From Callipepla californica brunnescens (lineage: Eukaryota; Chordata; Aves; Galliformes; Odontophoridae): a stretch of 64,000 nucleotides of DNA. Shown here in pieces: positions 12,203-24,599 of the stretch. The notes under the pieces are model-generated. The model searched no databases. It was not told where the DNA came from and was given only the letters and a program-made list of their open reading frames with translations. The position numbers and the translations under genes are program-made. Location of the stretch: positions 682,001 to 746,000 of the forward strand of contig JALIRH010000097.1 in assembly GCA_023055505.1 (NCBI GenBank), given 5' to 3'. The number at the start of each line of letters is the position of its first letter. Within the stretch, counting starts at the first letter, position 1.

Positions 12203-12204
12203 AT

Positions 12205-12220
12205 TGGAGAGCCGGGCAGG
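12205..12220 (+). other. Candidate primer binding site, ERVL provirus
   Basis: Two bases after the 5' LTR the sequence reads TGGAGAGCCGGGCAGG. From memory of the vertebrate tRNA-Arg(ACG) 3' end, its complement would begin TGGCGAGCCAGCCAGG, which gives three mismatches. The assignment to tRNA-Arg is inference. Confidence 0.4.
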
Positions 12221-12228
12221 CTTAAAAA

Positions 12229-12237
<9 letters not shown>

Positions 12238-12262
<25 letters not shown>
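12238..12262. repeat. (AT)n microsatellite inside the provirus
   Basis: Twelve or so AT units follow a 13-A run directly downstream of the primer-site region. It marks the place where the missing gag-pol part would be expected, so it may have grown at the deletion junction. Confidence 0.75.
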
Positions 12263-12271
<9 letters not shown>

Positions 12272-12371
12272 ATGATTAACCATGCCTTTCATTTGGAACA
12301 TTATCAAATAGGGCAAGGGGGAGAATGTTACTCCCCTAGACCAAACAATTCCTGATCAAATTCCAGGATTT

Positions 12372-12713
12372 ATGGGGTCATCCTATTATGGTCTTGCCAC
12401 CATTATTGAAAAATGGGGACCCCTGTGGTGTCACCCCACTCCTGAAGATGCCTGGTACACGGATGGGTCCAGCAAGGGCAACCCAAGTAAGTGGAGAGCA
12501 GTAGCATACCATCCTGCTACAGACACAGTATGGTTTGAAGAGGGGGATGGTCAAAGCAGCCAGTGGGCAGAGCTGCGGGCCGTGTGGATGGTTATAACCA
12601 AAGAACCTGGTGACGGTATCCTGAATATCTGCACAGATAGTTGGGCTGTGTACCAGGGGCTCACTCTTTGGATCGCACAGTGGGCTACCCAGGACTGGAC
12701 TATCCACTCCTGA
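12372..12713 (+). pseudogene. ERVL pol fragment: RNase H domain, N-terminal part
   Basis: A 113-residue frame with the RNase H signatures YTDGSSKG (Asp31), QWAELRAVWMVI (Glu67) and CTDSWAVYQG (Asp89), i.e. three of the four catalytic carboxylates. RNase H removes the RNA strand from the RNA:DNA hybrid in reverse transcription. The frame ends at a TGA (12,711-12,713); the same frame continues beyond it with the fourth Asp. Upstream there is no reverse-transcriptase domain, so the polypeptide would lack its polymerase. Confidence 0.85.
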
Positions 12714-12731
12714 CCGATCTGGGGTAAAGAT

Positions 12732-14021
12732 ATGTGGTTAGACATATGGAATACAGTTAAACACAGAACTGTACGTGTCTACCATGTTTCTGGTCACCGA
12801 CCCCTACAGTCACCAGGAAATGATGAAGCTGACACACTGGCCCAAGTTAGATGGGTCAAGAACTCGCCATCTGAGAACATCGCCTACTGGTTACACCAAA
12901 AGCTGTGGCATGCTGGACAGAAGACCATGTGGGCAGCTGCCAAAGCATGGGGACTGCCCGTACAATTATCAGACGTAGCTCAAGCATGCAGAGACTGTGA
13001 TGCCTGCTCCAGAATGAGACCGAGGTTGTTGCCTGAAACAACAGCCCATCTTGCTAGAGGACACGATCCTCTACAGCGATGGCGGGTTGATTATATTGGG
13101 CCCCTCCCTCGATCTGAGGGGGCGAGAAATGCCCTAACCTGTGTTGACACCACGAGTGGGCTAATGCAGGCCTATCCAGTACCAAAAGCCAACCAGGCAT
13201 ATACCATCAAGGCACTCACAAGATTGATGGCTGCCTACGGGACACCACAAGTCACTGAGCGTGACCAAGGGACTCATTTCACAGGTGCAACGATACAACG
13301 CTGGGCAGAAGAGAACAATATCGAGTGGAGATTCCACCTGCTATACAATCCAACGGGGGCAGGCCTTATTGAGCATTACAGTGGTATTCTCAAGGCTGCC
13401 CTGAAGACAGACTCTCAGTCTCTGCAGGGGTGGATGAAGAGACTCCATGAAACCCTTCTAGATCTGAATGAAAGACCTAGACATGGCAGACCTAGTGCCT
13501 TGAAAATGTTGCAAACAACATGGGCATCCCCACTTAGGATCCAAATTACAGGTACAGGTAATGAGGTAAGACCTCAGACCGGCTGTGAGAACAATCTTCT
13601 GCTCCCTGCCCCTGAGAACCTAAAACCAGGCACCAATAAAATAAGATGGCCTTGGAAGGTGCAGGTAGGACCACGATGGTGTGGCCCACTTGCACCTTGG
13701 GGGAGATTGTTGGAGGTGGGGGGTTCGGTAGTCCCTCTGGTAATTGGTACATGGCCTACTGATATTGTGGTCAACACTCCAGTCTTTATTCCTAAAAGAA
13801 CCCCTATCATATCTCTGTGGCAGATCAGGACGCCCCCTCTAGTGCCTGATCTAATCGTGCAGCCACAGACATCGGGCCAAAAGGTTTGGTACAGGCGGCC
13901 AGGGCATGCCCCTGTACAAGCTGAAGTGTTGACCCAAGACAGGAATACGGCCTGTATCTTACCCTGGAGGGTGGACCTCCCCCTCTTGGTACCTTTGAAA
14001 CATCTATATTACTTCCCATGA
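12732..14021 (+). pseudogene. ERVL pol fragment: end of RNase H plus complete integrase
   Basis: 429 residues from the first Met after the stop. Residues 18-37 hold the C-terminal RNase H motif (VSGH, then GNDEAD with Asp31). A zinc-binding HHCC region follows (His55, His60, Cys86/Cys89/Cys92). The integrase core has Asp120 (RVDYIGP), Asp178 (ERDQGTHF) and Glu214 (GLIEHYSG). The spacing Asp178-x35-Glu214 fits the D,D(35)E rule of retroviral integrases, which join viral DNA ends to the host chromosome. The C-terminal part (about 300-429) includes the Trp-rich DNA-binding region. The frame is unbroken from 12,732 to 14,021. It is in frame with the RNase H fragment and separated by a single TGA, so I call it a pseudogene of a longer pol. 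Confidence 0.85.
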
Positions 14022-14350
14022 GTCTATGAGTCACCAGAGGGAACCAAATGATGCTGCAGAGTTCCAGAGTTGCTATAAGATCATGTGCATCATCCGGTGA
14101 TGGTCTACCCAGGACTGATGAAGAGTAGGACGGACCTGCACAATGTGACCGCATGCTTCCAGTAGGCACCACCGAGCACTGGCCCAAGGAAGAACACGAG
14201 CCATATACTGATCATCACTCATCCCGGATTACATCGATACACATCGCAATGGGTTACTATGTAAAGCGTCGCGATATATTGGGTCTCTGTATTAAGGAGG
14301 GCTCACCCTATAGTTACTTAATCAGTGGTTCATGTCGTGAAGGGGTGGAG
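14022..14350 (+). other. ERVL 3' untranslated region
   Basis: Between the integrase stop and the 3' LTR there are about 330 bases without an env frame. It runs up to a purine-containing stretch (AAGGGGTGGAG) directly before the LTR that is the likely polypurine tract. Confidence 0.6.
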
Positions 14351-14684
14351 TGTATGGGAACTGTTGAATCACACCCTGAACCACTGATTGATCACCTGAG
14401 GCAAGCCCTGAGTCAGCTGCAGGGGCACAAGTGAGTGTGATTGGAAGGGGTGGAGTTTGACTCCACCTCTCCCAAGACCCCATTTAAGGGCTGACCACCA
14501 GCAGGGAAGGATCTCTTGTTGGAGATCCCTCCCTGGTGGTGTTATTAGTGAGCCTTGACCATCATCAAGGTGAGCCACTCTCTCTTACTATTTGTTTGTA
14601 TACCATCTACTTAAGCCTACCAAAAATATACCACCTTTTGCACTATTTCCTTTGAGTGCTTTTCCTGGGGTTGTTTGCCCTTCA
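14351..14684 (+). repeat. 3' LTR of ERVL provirus
   Basis: 334 bp, TGTATGGGAACTG to TTGCCCTTCA, matching the 5' LTR with few differences. CAGGC follows as the right flank. Confidence 0.9.
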
Positions 14685-15184
14685 CAGGCTAAGCCTACAG
14701 TGAAAGCTACGTAACATGTCTCCGACTACATATCTTCATCTCCATGACTGTTACAAGAATTAGTCCACAGTTCTGATCACAGATTATTTTATTTTTGTAT
14801 AGACTTGGTTCATGTAAGTATTCCTCACATTATTAAATATCCTGGTTTAAAATTTTTCACCAAACAGCAGTAAGTCAGGTGATGAGTGTTTTCCTGTCAC
14901 CAAGTTCACTCAATAAGTTCATTATTTTTGACTGATTTTTTTTTAGTCCGTACGTTCTGTTTTCCCATTTAAAGCCATAAATACCAACATATGCTTTAAA
15001 ATCCTGCTAGGCTGTAACTTGGCACCTCACCAATTGTTACCAAGTTAACTTCCCAGATCCTCTGAGTGGCTGGCAAACTAGATTTACTGCATTCCCCACA
15101 ATCACACTTTGTTGGTGTAATGGAGATATTCTGAGCATTCAGAGTGTACTTCACAGTACCTCTGTCCTCGTGGTCAGAGGGTTA
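14685..15184. other. Intergenic sequence, no feature recognised
   Basis: About 500 bases of AT-rich sequence between two LTR elements. I see nothing specific in it. Confidence 0.4.
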
Positions 15185-15770
15185 GAGATGAGCTAAATAA
15201 GAATGGTCCGAAACTCTTGTGTCAACGGTTTACGGGCTGGTTCGGCCCAGTTCCGTGACAATCAGTGTGGGGGACCCGCAGACCCATGCCGGGGGAAAGG
15301 GAAAAGGGAGATGGGCCTAGAGACAAAACAGCAGCAATGATCTGAGGATGAAAGCTAATTTACTAAATAAGATACCAGAAATCAAAATAACACAATATAA
15401 TACAATATAATTGGAATTGAAGCTAATAAATCAAATAAAATGAGCAAGAGACAGTGTCTGATAAACCAAAGGCCTTATGCTAATGCTGAAGGTGAGATGG
15501 CAGCGAGCACCCACTGCTGAATCAATACCAAAGGAAACAGAGTGTCCTGTGACCGCAGACAGTTTCTATCTTTTTCCCTCTGAGAGGAAACATGTAAAAA
15601 TACAAAGCATTGCACAGTGCTCTGGGGAATGTAGTTCTTCTCTTCTGAGGCAGGTCTACTCAGAACTATTGATGATCCATGGAGCTGGAGCATTAACTCT
15701 TTAATTCTTAATGCACTACATGATGTTATGATGTGGAATGCCCATGCCAAAAAATCATAAAACCATGACA
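15185..15770 (-). mobile_element. Solo LTR, ERVL-like, antisense
   Basis: Read on the minus strand it begins TGTCATGGTTTTATG at 15,770 and contains 'gaactacattccccagagca', a block I associate with avian ERVL LTRs. It ends near 15,185-15,240 in GC-rich sequence. No internal retroviral sequence adjoins. The left boundary is approximate and I could not define a target duplication. Confidence 0.6.
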
Positions 15771-16230
15771 TCTTGTAATAATGATAAAAAGACTTTTATA
15801 GGGAAGAGGTTAAAAAAGACTTCCCCTTATAAAATATAGTTGTTACACAAAAGTGGCTGGACTAATTTATTTATCATCAAATTCCCTGGCAGCTTTCACC
15901 ACACTCCTGTTTTCAGGTCTCTGCAGTTTTGTTACACTAATGTAGACCATTAGTCAAAATTTTCCATTAAAGATTGTCTGCTTTGAGCTTAATCAACCAA
16001 AACCACTCTGGTATTTCCAAAAACGCTCACTGTCGTAGTCTATGCTTTCTTGAGCAGACATGATAAGAAGTTCTGTGCAGAGCACCAAGCAGGTCCTCCA
16101 GTCTTGATGATGACTGTGTCCTGCCACACATATTTTTGCTTGTTCAGGCTCTGCAGAGAACAAGATAAATGTCTGATTGAACAGAGGAAAACTGGAGACC
16201 ACAAGCCTCAGGTCTTTCTACTGCATATGT
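15771..16230. other. Intergenic sequence between LTR and CR1
   Basis: No recognised element or gene; short frames only. Confidence 0.4.
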
Positions 16231-17507
16231 GTGGATGCAGTTTACTTCATATTCAGCAAAGCCTTTGACACTTTCTCCCGCAGAATTCTGTTGGAGAAGC
16301 TGGCTGTCTATTGCCTGAACAGGTGTACTTTTCTTTGGGTAAAAAAGTTGACTCACTGGGGTGTGCCTTAGGAGTCAGTACTGGGGCTGACCCTGTTTAA
16401 CATCTATACTGATGATCTGAATGAGTGTGCCTTCAGTAAGACTGCAGACAACACCAAGCTGGGAGAAAGCATTGATCTGCTTGAGGGTAGAAAGGCCCTA
16501 TGGAGGGATCTGGACAGACTGGATCAGTGGGCTGAGGCCAATGGGATGAGCTTCAGCAAGACCAAGTGACAGGTCCTGTACTTTGGTCACAGCAACTACA
16601 TGCATTGCTACAGAGGGAAGAGTGGCTGAAAGGCTGTGTGGTGGAAAAGGATCTGGGGATGTTAGTTGGCAGCTGGCTGAACATAGCCAGCAGCATGCCC
16701 TGGTGAGGCCAAGAAGGCCAATAGCATCCTGGCTTATGTCAGAAGTAGTGCGGTCAGCCAGGACTAGGAAGGTGATTGTACCCCTGAACTACTCTGCACT
16801 GGTGAGGCCACATCTTGAGTGCTGTGTTCAGTTTTGGGTAATGGACAAAGTTGCACCAGGGAGATTCAGGCTGGAGATCTGGAAAAATCGGGAAGAGTGG
16901 TCAGGCACTGGAACGGGCTATGCAAAGAAGAAGGGGGTGTCACCAACCCTGGAGGTTTGTAAGAAAGAGTAGATGTGGTATGTAGTTACATGGTTTAGTG
17001 GGCATTCTCATGATGGGTTGATGGTTGGGGTAGAAAATTATCAGAAGGCTGGAGCCCTCAGCTTGTTGAGGGAGCTGGATTTGTTTAGCTTGGAGAAGAG
17101 AAGGCTCTGTGTAGACCTCATTACAGCCTTCCAGTCCTTGAAGGAAGCTTCTAAGCAGGAGGTGGACAGACTTTCTACATGGTCTAATAGTGATAAGGAC
17201 AAGAGGGAATAGCTTTAAACTAAAAGAGGGGAAGTTTAGGTTAGATGTTTGGAAAAAATTTTTTACTCAGGAGTGTGGTTAGGCACTGGAAGATGTTGCC
17301 CTGAGAAGATAGGAATGCCACATCCCTGGAGGCATTCAAGCTATGTAGATGGGGCCCTGGGCAGCCTGATCTGGTGAGTGGCAAACCTGAATATGGAAGG
17401 GAGGTTGGATTTGGATGATCCTTCAGGTACTGTCCAGCCTAAGATTCTGTGGTTCTGTGAGTTTAGTGGTCTTTTCCAACCTTAATGATTCTGTGATTCT
17501 ATGATTT
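16231..17507 (+). mobile_element. CR1 LINE, 5'-truncated, sense
   Basis: About 1.28 kb of a CR1 non-LTR retrotransposon. Its reading frame is broken, but the C-terminal reverse-transcriptase region is visible: VYFIFSKAFDT near 16,240, then [13 protein letters not shown] near 16,395, where the Y-x-D-D core is TDD, then [13 protein letters not shown] near 16,440. The typical CR1 3' UTR follows and ends 'ttccaaccttaatgattctg' plus ATTCTATGATTT. Stops and frameshifts make it inactive. Confidence 0.9.
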
Positions 17508-20399
17508 CATATGGGCAACTTGCCTTCAAATCTAGTTAATTAATTGTATTTCTGACCTGTATGTATGAAGTTAAATCATACTACTTAATTACACAGCATA
17601 GCCTGAAGTAACTCTATGTTCCTTTATGCTGAATTTGCTTTCCTGCTTTTTAGTTTTACCACTGCTAGGGTGTTTATCCATTGGTCTAACTGCTCTCAAT
17701 AAAGAGAGCACAGAGTATGGCTAATGAAAGTATCCAGGGATTGTACTCTCTTCCCAGATAACACTGTATTCACTTGGTTTGTTCAGCCCAGAGAAGAGAA
17801 GGCTAAGGGGGAAGGGGTCGGCGGGAGTGAGGGGGTGGTGTCTTCAGTGCTTCAGAACACTGACTGGAATTAAGCATTAGAACTGAAATCAAGTCAGGGC
17901 TCTCTTTTTTTCTGCCACCTTCCACTCAGGTGTCACTTGCTACAATGAGCTCAGCCCATGTAGGGAATGGGTTATGCCCCACTATGGTGTCCCTGCTGGT
18001 TCTGAGTGGGGCCTCCCATTCATAATCAATACTGTATTAAAGATCAGCCTTTATTAACAGTGTCCTACTCTGCTAAAAACAAAACAAAACCTTTTCACCC
18101 ATACGTAACTGTTATTTATGTTGGCTTTTTCATTTGTTTTTGTTTGTTTTTCTTCACAAAACACAACTCTTTGAACAATAAGGACAGAAAAGAAAGCATG
18201 GTTTCATGCAGTGTTTTTACTAGATATGTAAAGCTGTAAAGCCTATTGGCATAAGAATGATTAGGTTTGCTGTTTGTTTTTTCTTTCTTTTTTGCCACTT
18301 CAGAGCTAAGGATGCATGGGTCTGGTGATCCCTTGAAGAGCCTATGACAAGGATTCAGGGAGGAACAAGATGGTATCTCCAAGGTAAAGCCAAACTCAGT
18401 GGGTCTCATCTACCTCCTGCTGAATGAAGGCTGCCTGTCTGGCAAAGTAGTCAGGTTCTGTCTCAGGCACAGGAGCAGGAGACATACTTTGTGGGCTGTG
18501 AGGAGTGATCATCATTGACTTTCTTCCACCTCAGCTCTTCACGTACTTTTCAGTGCCCTGAGTCTGGTCAGAGCCCAGCTACAGCCCTAGTGCCCTGAGA
18601 AAGCTCTGTCCGTGTAACACCTCCCTACTAAAAAAAGTTGCCTGAGAAATTATAAACTCATTTAAATTGACAAAGTTTCAAGCTTGAGAAAGTTTCAAGC
18701 TGAGCAATGGAATCATATGCACCCACAGCTGCAGTCAGGGTTCTAGGTGGACTCTGCAGGCCCTTCAGAGTTACCTTACAGAAATCACACCGACACCATT
18801 GGCAACTTCACAGGCAAGAACTGAGGCCCCCTGCAGCACTAGGATGCTGTCAGTGCAGCACAACAGCTGTGGAGCAGCAGCACAACAGTCTGCTGTCACA
18901 GCCACCAGGCTACCCAACTGCTATCCAAGCATGGCAATGCTGTAACTGGTTCAGGCCCTTGGACTAAAGTGAAATTTGCCAGTGCCAGATCACAGGGCAA
19001 ATTTCTCCTATGAAGATGAACTTGTGAAATTGAAGTTTGGTGTAAGGCCACAACACAAAAGCACGTGAAACAAGCAAGCTCACCCTCCCCATGCTTGGTG
19101 GAGCATCAAGTGATGCTTTGGTTATTGCTTGTGGCTTGTCACTGGTCCAGAAGAGTTCTCTGTACATTCTCCTTGCCTTGTGTAATGTGATGACAAGCTC
19201 TTTATGAAGAACCAATAACTTTACATCCTCAATCACCAGTACCAGCTGGGCTGGGAGAATTAGTTGTTCTGCAGTGACAGCTGCTGGCCTGAACACAAGG
19301 AAATGTTCTGAGTTCCCATAAGAAAAGCATCATGGCTGCACTTAGCAAGACAAACTCCAACTGAGATTCTCCATTCTCACCATCTGGTCAAGTAGGAGTT
19401 AACAACTGCTCTCAGGTTCCTCAGTTGAAGAATCTAAAAGCAAACATATGTCTGCTGTGCAGAAAGGAGCCAGAAATAAGCCAGTAAGTATAAACAGCAA
19501 CTCACTGTTCCCTGAGATTAATAGGTCTCCTCCATTTCTTTCTCAGTCACTTTTGGATCAGCTGTTTTTTATACAGACAGTGTGACCATAGCCCAGAATA
19601 AACCGAGACTCAGTATGAGACTGCTTTAATCTACCCAACAATAATCAGATAAACTTCTTCACAGCACTTAATTAAGTATTAATCTCCATCATGAGGTTTT
19701 CTGAATCTAATAGTGAGGATGTCATACATATTGCCACATAATAATTATTTAAGAGCCCTGTGCAGCTTATTCCAGCCTCTGTCTGTGCCCACTGTCGAAT
19801 CAAATGTGATCATTTTCATGGGTTTTAGAATCTTGTCAGTAAAACACTGCCTCTCTTCTTCTCAGGACTTAAAAACTAGCAGAAATTGAAGGAAAACATC
19901 CAAAACTTGTTTGTCATTTAAATTTTGCCTAAATCAAATGGAATTTATCAGCTACAGAAAACATTTTACTCTTAAGAAAACTTGCTCCTGCTAATAAACT
20001 TTCACTTACTCTTTTGTAGTTAGTATTTTTTTGTTTTATTTTGTCTAGGGGAAATGGTTTAATTGCTGCTTGCGACACATTTCAGCTGTCTATAAAACAC
20101 TTATTCTATTTGCTCAGTCTTCTTGAACTGTTGTAAAAATTAAGATCTTTATGCTGTAAAATCTTCATGCAGTGAATTCCATGCAGTGGATTTTTCAGTT
20201 ATATTTCTTGAATACTGAAACAAAATTTATTCCTGCTTAATGTCACTGATGGCAGCAACAGAGATTGTGATGTGTTTTGTGATCAGAGCTCCTCTGCCTT
20301 TTTGGGATCTTCTTTCAGTCCTTTAAGTTACTCTTTCTTGAAGTTGAGGTTTTTATTACCATTTGTTCTTGGTGAAGTGTTTCTAAATCTACTCATCAA
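17508..20399. other. Intergenic sequence, no feature recognised
   Basis: No transposon end, exon or RNA gene recognised. A minus-strand frame at 18,964-19,296 (110 codons) has no domain I know and no supporting context. T-rich stretches occur near 18,120-18,160. Confidence 0.4.
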
Positions 20400-21080
20400 A
20401 GCCACTGTCACGCTCCAATATAAAGGAGGGAGACGAGGTTCTTTGATTATGTGTATACCCGATGGTGAGATTAAGACACAATGGGTCAAAGTTCACCCAA
20501 GTTTATTACAATTACTAGTTGCTTAGGAATATGGGGAAGGGAAGATGAGCGATAGAAAAGGGACAAAAAGCAAGGAGTCTTGATAGAAAGCAAGAGAAAT
20601 ATAATCACCACCGTGGGTCCAGCAAGGTTTGTAGTAGGTCCATAGGTCCTCTGATCTCAGGAACTTGTCTGATCACCGCAGGGGATGGGAGAAAGCCAGG
20701 AAGCTTCGCAGCAAGCAGGCCTCAGGGTTCGTCCAAAGAGTTTCCCCCCCTCAGGGAATTCTCTGCTCTGCGGGAGTTCTCCATCAAAGATGTTTTCTTT
20801 GGGAGTTCCTCTCCAAAGTCGTAAGTTTAGTGAAGGCCTTTTATCCCCCATTGCTCAGTTTTTTTCTTTTTTCCCTGTTACTGTGACATACCTGGCCCAA
20901 CAGATAAGCCAGCAGGGAATGGTACCTTTGTTGTCATGCTCAAACATTATCGTCTTTTGCAGTGATCAGCTTCTCCAAGCCAAAAAGCAGGCTTGGCCTT
21001 GCTTCTGATTATCTTTACAACAATAAGCAGAGGCACTGTGGCATGGTGACACCCACCTCGATAACCTGCAGTTCTCACTT
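20400..21080 (-). mobile_element. Possible LTR, antisense
   Basis: On the minus strand this block has a GC-richer body, then AATAAACTTGGG (polyadenylation-type signal near 20,500) and ends near 20,405 in 'ggagcgtgacagtgg', which could be a primer-site region. Composition and layout suggest an avian ERV LTR, but I could not define both ends and recognise no family. Confidence 0.35.
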
Positions 21081-24000
21081 ACCAGAAAGGCCTCACGAAG
21101 CAAGCTTTGAGACAATAAATAAAAGAAAACAGTTTATGTCTTTCACAGCCACAGTAAATACAAGATGGGAGAAATATCGTAGGAGTTGTCTTTGGTTGCT
21201 CGTGTGCTCTTCAGGAAGGAGCTCCTGCTGATGACTCAGGGAAGGATCCTGACCAAAGAGAGGCAAAAATTCACGCTACTATTGGTGTTCCTTAGTCTAC
21301 CTTCAAGTATAACTACACCACTTCTGCTTGAAGTTCAGCTGCTAGTTCTTCAAAGAAACTTTGCTTTTTTATGTTCCATTTTTACTGCTGAAGATTTTTT
21401 AAAGTAACATTCTAAGTAAGTGAAGATTAAAATATTTATTATAACGAAAACAAAAGTAGGCAGAATGGTGAATGTCACACATGCATATAAACAGAGAATC
21501 TGATTGCTCTGGATGTAGCTAAAACTAGTTAAAGTCTAGTCTTTTAGAGGGCAAAATACCTGTGTGACCAGGGTATGTGGGGAACTTCCCAAAGACCAAA
21601 ATACGGTCCTTTTGCTTTGGTTTGTCTTTCAGAAAATCTCTCTTCAGCACATGTTCAAAGACTTTATTAAGGGGGACACTAGAATAGTACAGCAGAATAC
21701 CAGCTTTTGCTATCAGAACTATGTATTCTTAGCATAGTACTAACTTCCATGATCAAATACAACCACTCAGTGCAGCTGAGTACAGGCTAGTACTGACAAT
21801 CAGTTCATGTTTCTTTGTCAGTGAGAGAAAATGAGAAGGTGAGAATGAAAACACGGGTTCTGACAAAAAGAAGAGGCTGGATACTCTGCAGGTGCTCTTG
21901 TCTCTCCTTCAGAAGCAGCATGTCTGGGACAATATGCAGCTGCTCCAGAGGGTCGGGTTAATCTGTGTGGGAGAGGATGCAAAAACTCAGTCTGTCGGAG
22001 CTCAGTCGAGTTAGAGAGCTCTCACAGTTTCTTGTAGCATCAGAATAGTTCTACTTCATTGTGTTCAACACACATCTCATATACATACAAACAAGAAATT
22101 CCTGTTCCTCTAACAGTTTCTCTAATTGGTTAATTGGCCCTAGCTTCTCCCAAACAACAGCGATAAAGGATGAAAGGTTTCTTAAGTGTAACAAGATTAA
22201 CAATGCATACAAAAGAACCTCCTGTTTACACTCAGATGCAAACAGACACCGTTTGCACTGTCTCACGCTCTGGTCTCCCAAGGTTACACAGGATAAGGTC
22301 TATCAAAGTGCCTGATAAGCTCTTTGGTGACCCAGTCACATCTTCCCCCTCATCAGTCATACTCTCAGGATGCTCTTTCTACCACCCGAGGTGGCCATCA
22401 TTTTACTAACAACACTGAGAAGACTGCTCCAAGTCAGAGTTGTATGTGTTTTGTGAAGGTGTCTCGAGCCTTAGTTAGACTTATGAGCGTAAATGTTACG
22501 TCCACCATTTTCATCTCCTATAGAACCAAGACATTGAACTGAGTCAGAGAGACATGTGCATATTGTGTCTAGAGACTCCAAATGCCAAACTCTGGAAATA
22601 TCATAGTGGCATTTTTCAGCAAGAAGTTCAGCTGAGTTTCCAGTCAGCTGCACACAAAATGCTTTGGCAATCCTGTGCTTAGAAATAGCCCTGCTATTTT
22701 CTGCAATTGAGGGATTTTTTTTTTCCGTTTTCAGGTGTGCAACAGGCACCAATGTTGCAGTGCATCATTTGGTACCATAGAAAGGCGGATGTGAAATGAA
22801 CTTTGGACTTACTTAGGCGTCGGCCTTATAGGCTGATATTAACTTCTCCCTGGGAAGCATAAAGTTGGATTTAATTACATATGCTCTGTCTTTTTTTGGG
22901 ATAAAGATAATTGAGCAAAGCCTATTGGAAAAAAAAAGATTCACAACACAGTTGATCTACCAGTGCTATAGTGGCACAGCTTACCATTCAGCCCTAAATG
23001 AACTCCTTCCTGATCTCCAAAGAACTGGCACGTTACAGCAGACCAAGACACCAACAGCAGGCTCTGTCAATATAGCATTCTCCACACACAGCTCTACACA
23101 CACCATCTAGAAATAACCCTTTGCAGAATGAATCCAAGTGGCAGCACCCACCAGCAGCTGTCACAGACATACTAGAATGGGATTAATCTGAAATAGGGTT
23201 AGCTCTGTCAGTGCCAGTTTCTGCACAGAAGAGGTCTCCTTTTTGTGTGTAATTTCTCACTTAGGATCCACTCTGAAAAGTGACTTCCTCAATAACTTTA
23301 AAACAGCTTGTGTATTGTCTCTCACTGGGTCCCAAATATGCTTACATGCAGCCTGCCTAATTGCCAGCTCCAACTTAGGTTGGATCTTTTCTTCTTTCTC
23401 CTATAGATAAGGGCTTGCTGCTCTTATAGAATTGCACTCTGGTGTTTTAGGCTAATCAGCGGGTGTGAAACTAATCGGCTGCTGCGCTGCAGCACCACCT
23501 GCAGGTTTGATTTTGATGCTCAGAGTGGTGTGGAGCTTCAGCAAATCTTGTCTCATTACACGAGGCCCTGTATTACATTAATTGGGCAAATCCTGAGGCT
23601 GACTCACAGCAGAGCCCAGAATCTGTTTAACATTTATGTATTTGTCCAGAGTCACAAAAGGTTAACTTTGCTAACTTAGGAGCCAATCGTAAAACATGCA
23701 GCTCGGCTTCTGAAAGCTTTTAGTAACAGGCCGCTGGAGTCCTTACCAGTCCAAGAAGCTGCACACTGGCCACCAGGTGGAGGCCTTCACTACAGATTGG
23801 TCCTCAGTGACGGCTGCTAGGAGGGGGGGCACACCAGTACAGCCAAGCTGGTGGTTAGGGCCTCTCCTGAGAACTGGTCCCACCATCGTGCCGATGATGG
23901 AGGTCAGCACCAGGAAGCACTACACCTGGTGCTGCTTCCTATGTATAGAATCACTCACAGTACACCAGGACCATGAGAATAGCACTTTCCTGTCAGAAAA

Positions 24001-24599
24001 ATCTCTGTTGCTGGAATCTAGTTATACTTTTTGATAAGGATGCTTAATCTGATATTTTTGTCTTGAGGTTGCTTTTGAAGACATGCTTTTGAAAATGTCC
24101 ATTGGTATTCTATTGAGTAGGTCCTTATTCCTATTATTTTCCTTCAATTAAAATATATATAAAAATTAAAGTATGGGGGAACATTAATATAAAACAGAAC
24201 TGTTAGCCAGAAACTCCTGCACCCAAAATAGATTAATTTGAAAAAATACACTGAAACTTGTGCTTCTCCAGTGGTAAGACATAGATTATGTTTAATTTTG
24301 ACTATGCTTTATTTTGCTACTTTATAGGTTATTTTAAAGAATTGTCATTTTTCTGTCAAAGATTAATAATAATTAACAATATTGCTATTTCTTTTACCTA
24401 ATCCTGAATGGAAGCAAAAGGACACAATGTAAGATGTCACTTCTGTCTGCCCAAACTTCCTCTTTTGCCCCCCATGAACTCTCTAAAATGTTGGTTGCTC
24501 CAAAATTAACTTTCTATTTATTTTCATGAAAACTACAAGAGACACAAAGAGCATAGTAAAGCTCTCTGATACAGTTAATTCTCAGCTACAAAACACTGT
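21081..24599. other. Intergenic sequence, no feature recognised
   Basis: Mixed composition, frames short. The GC-richer segment near 23,700-23,950 and the one near 21,880-22,020 could be old repeats, but I cannot assign them. Confidence 0.4.

Larger units (their letters stand above)
11868..14684 (+). mobile_element. Internally deleted ERVL-type provirus
   Basis: Two direct LTRs (11,868-12,202 and 14,351-14,684) differ by few substitutions and bracket only about 2.1 kb. The inside keeps RNase H and integrase of ERVL type and has no gag, protease, reverse transcriptase or env that I can see. Lack of env is normal for ERVL. The flanks are CAGGT on the left and CAGGC on the right, a 5-bp duplication with one mismatch, consistent with ERVL. 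The preserved LTR similarity suggests a fairly young insertion, copied from an already deleted template or shortened after insertion. Confidence 0.85.
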
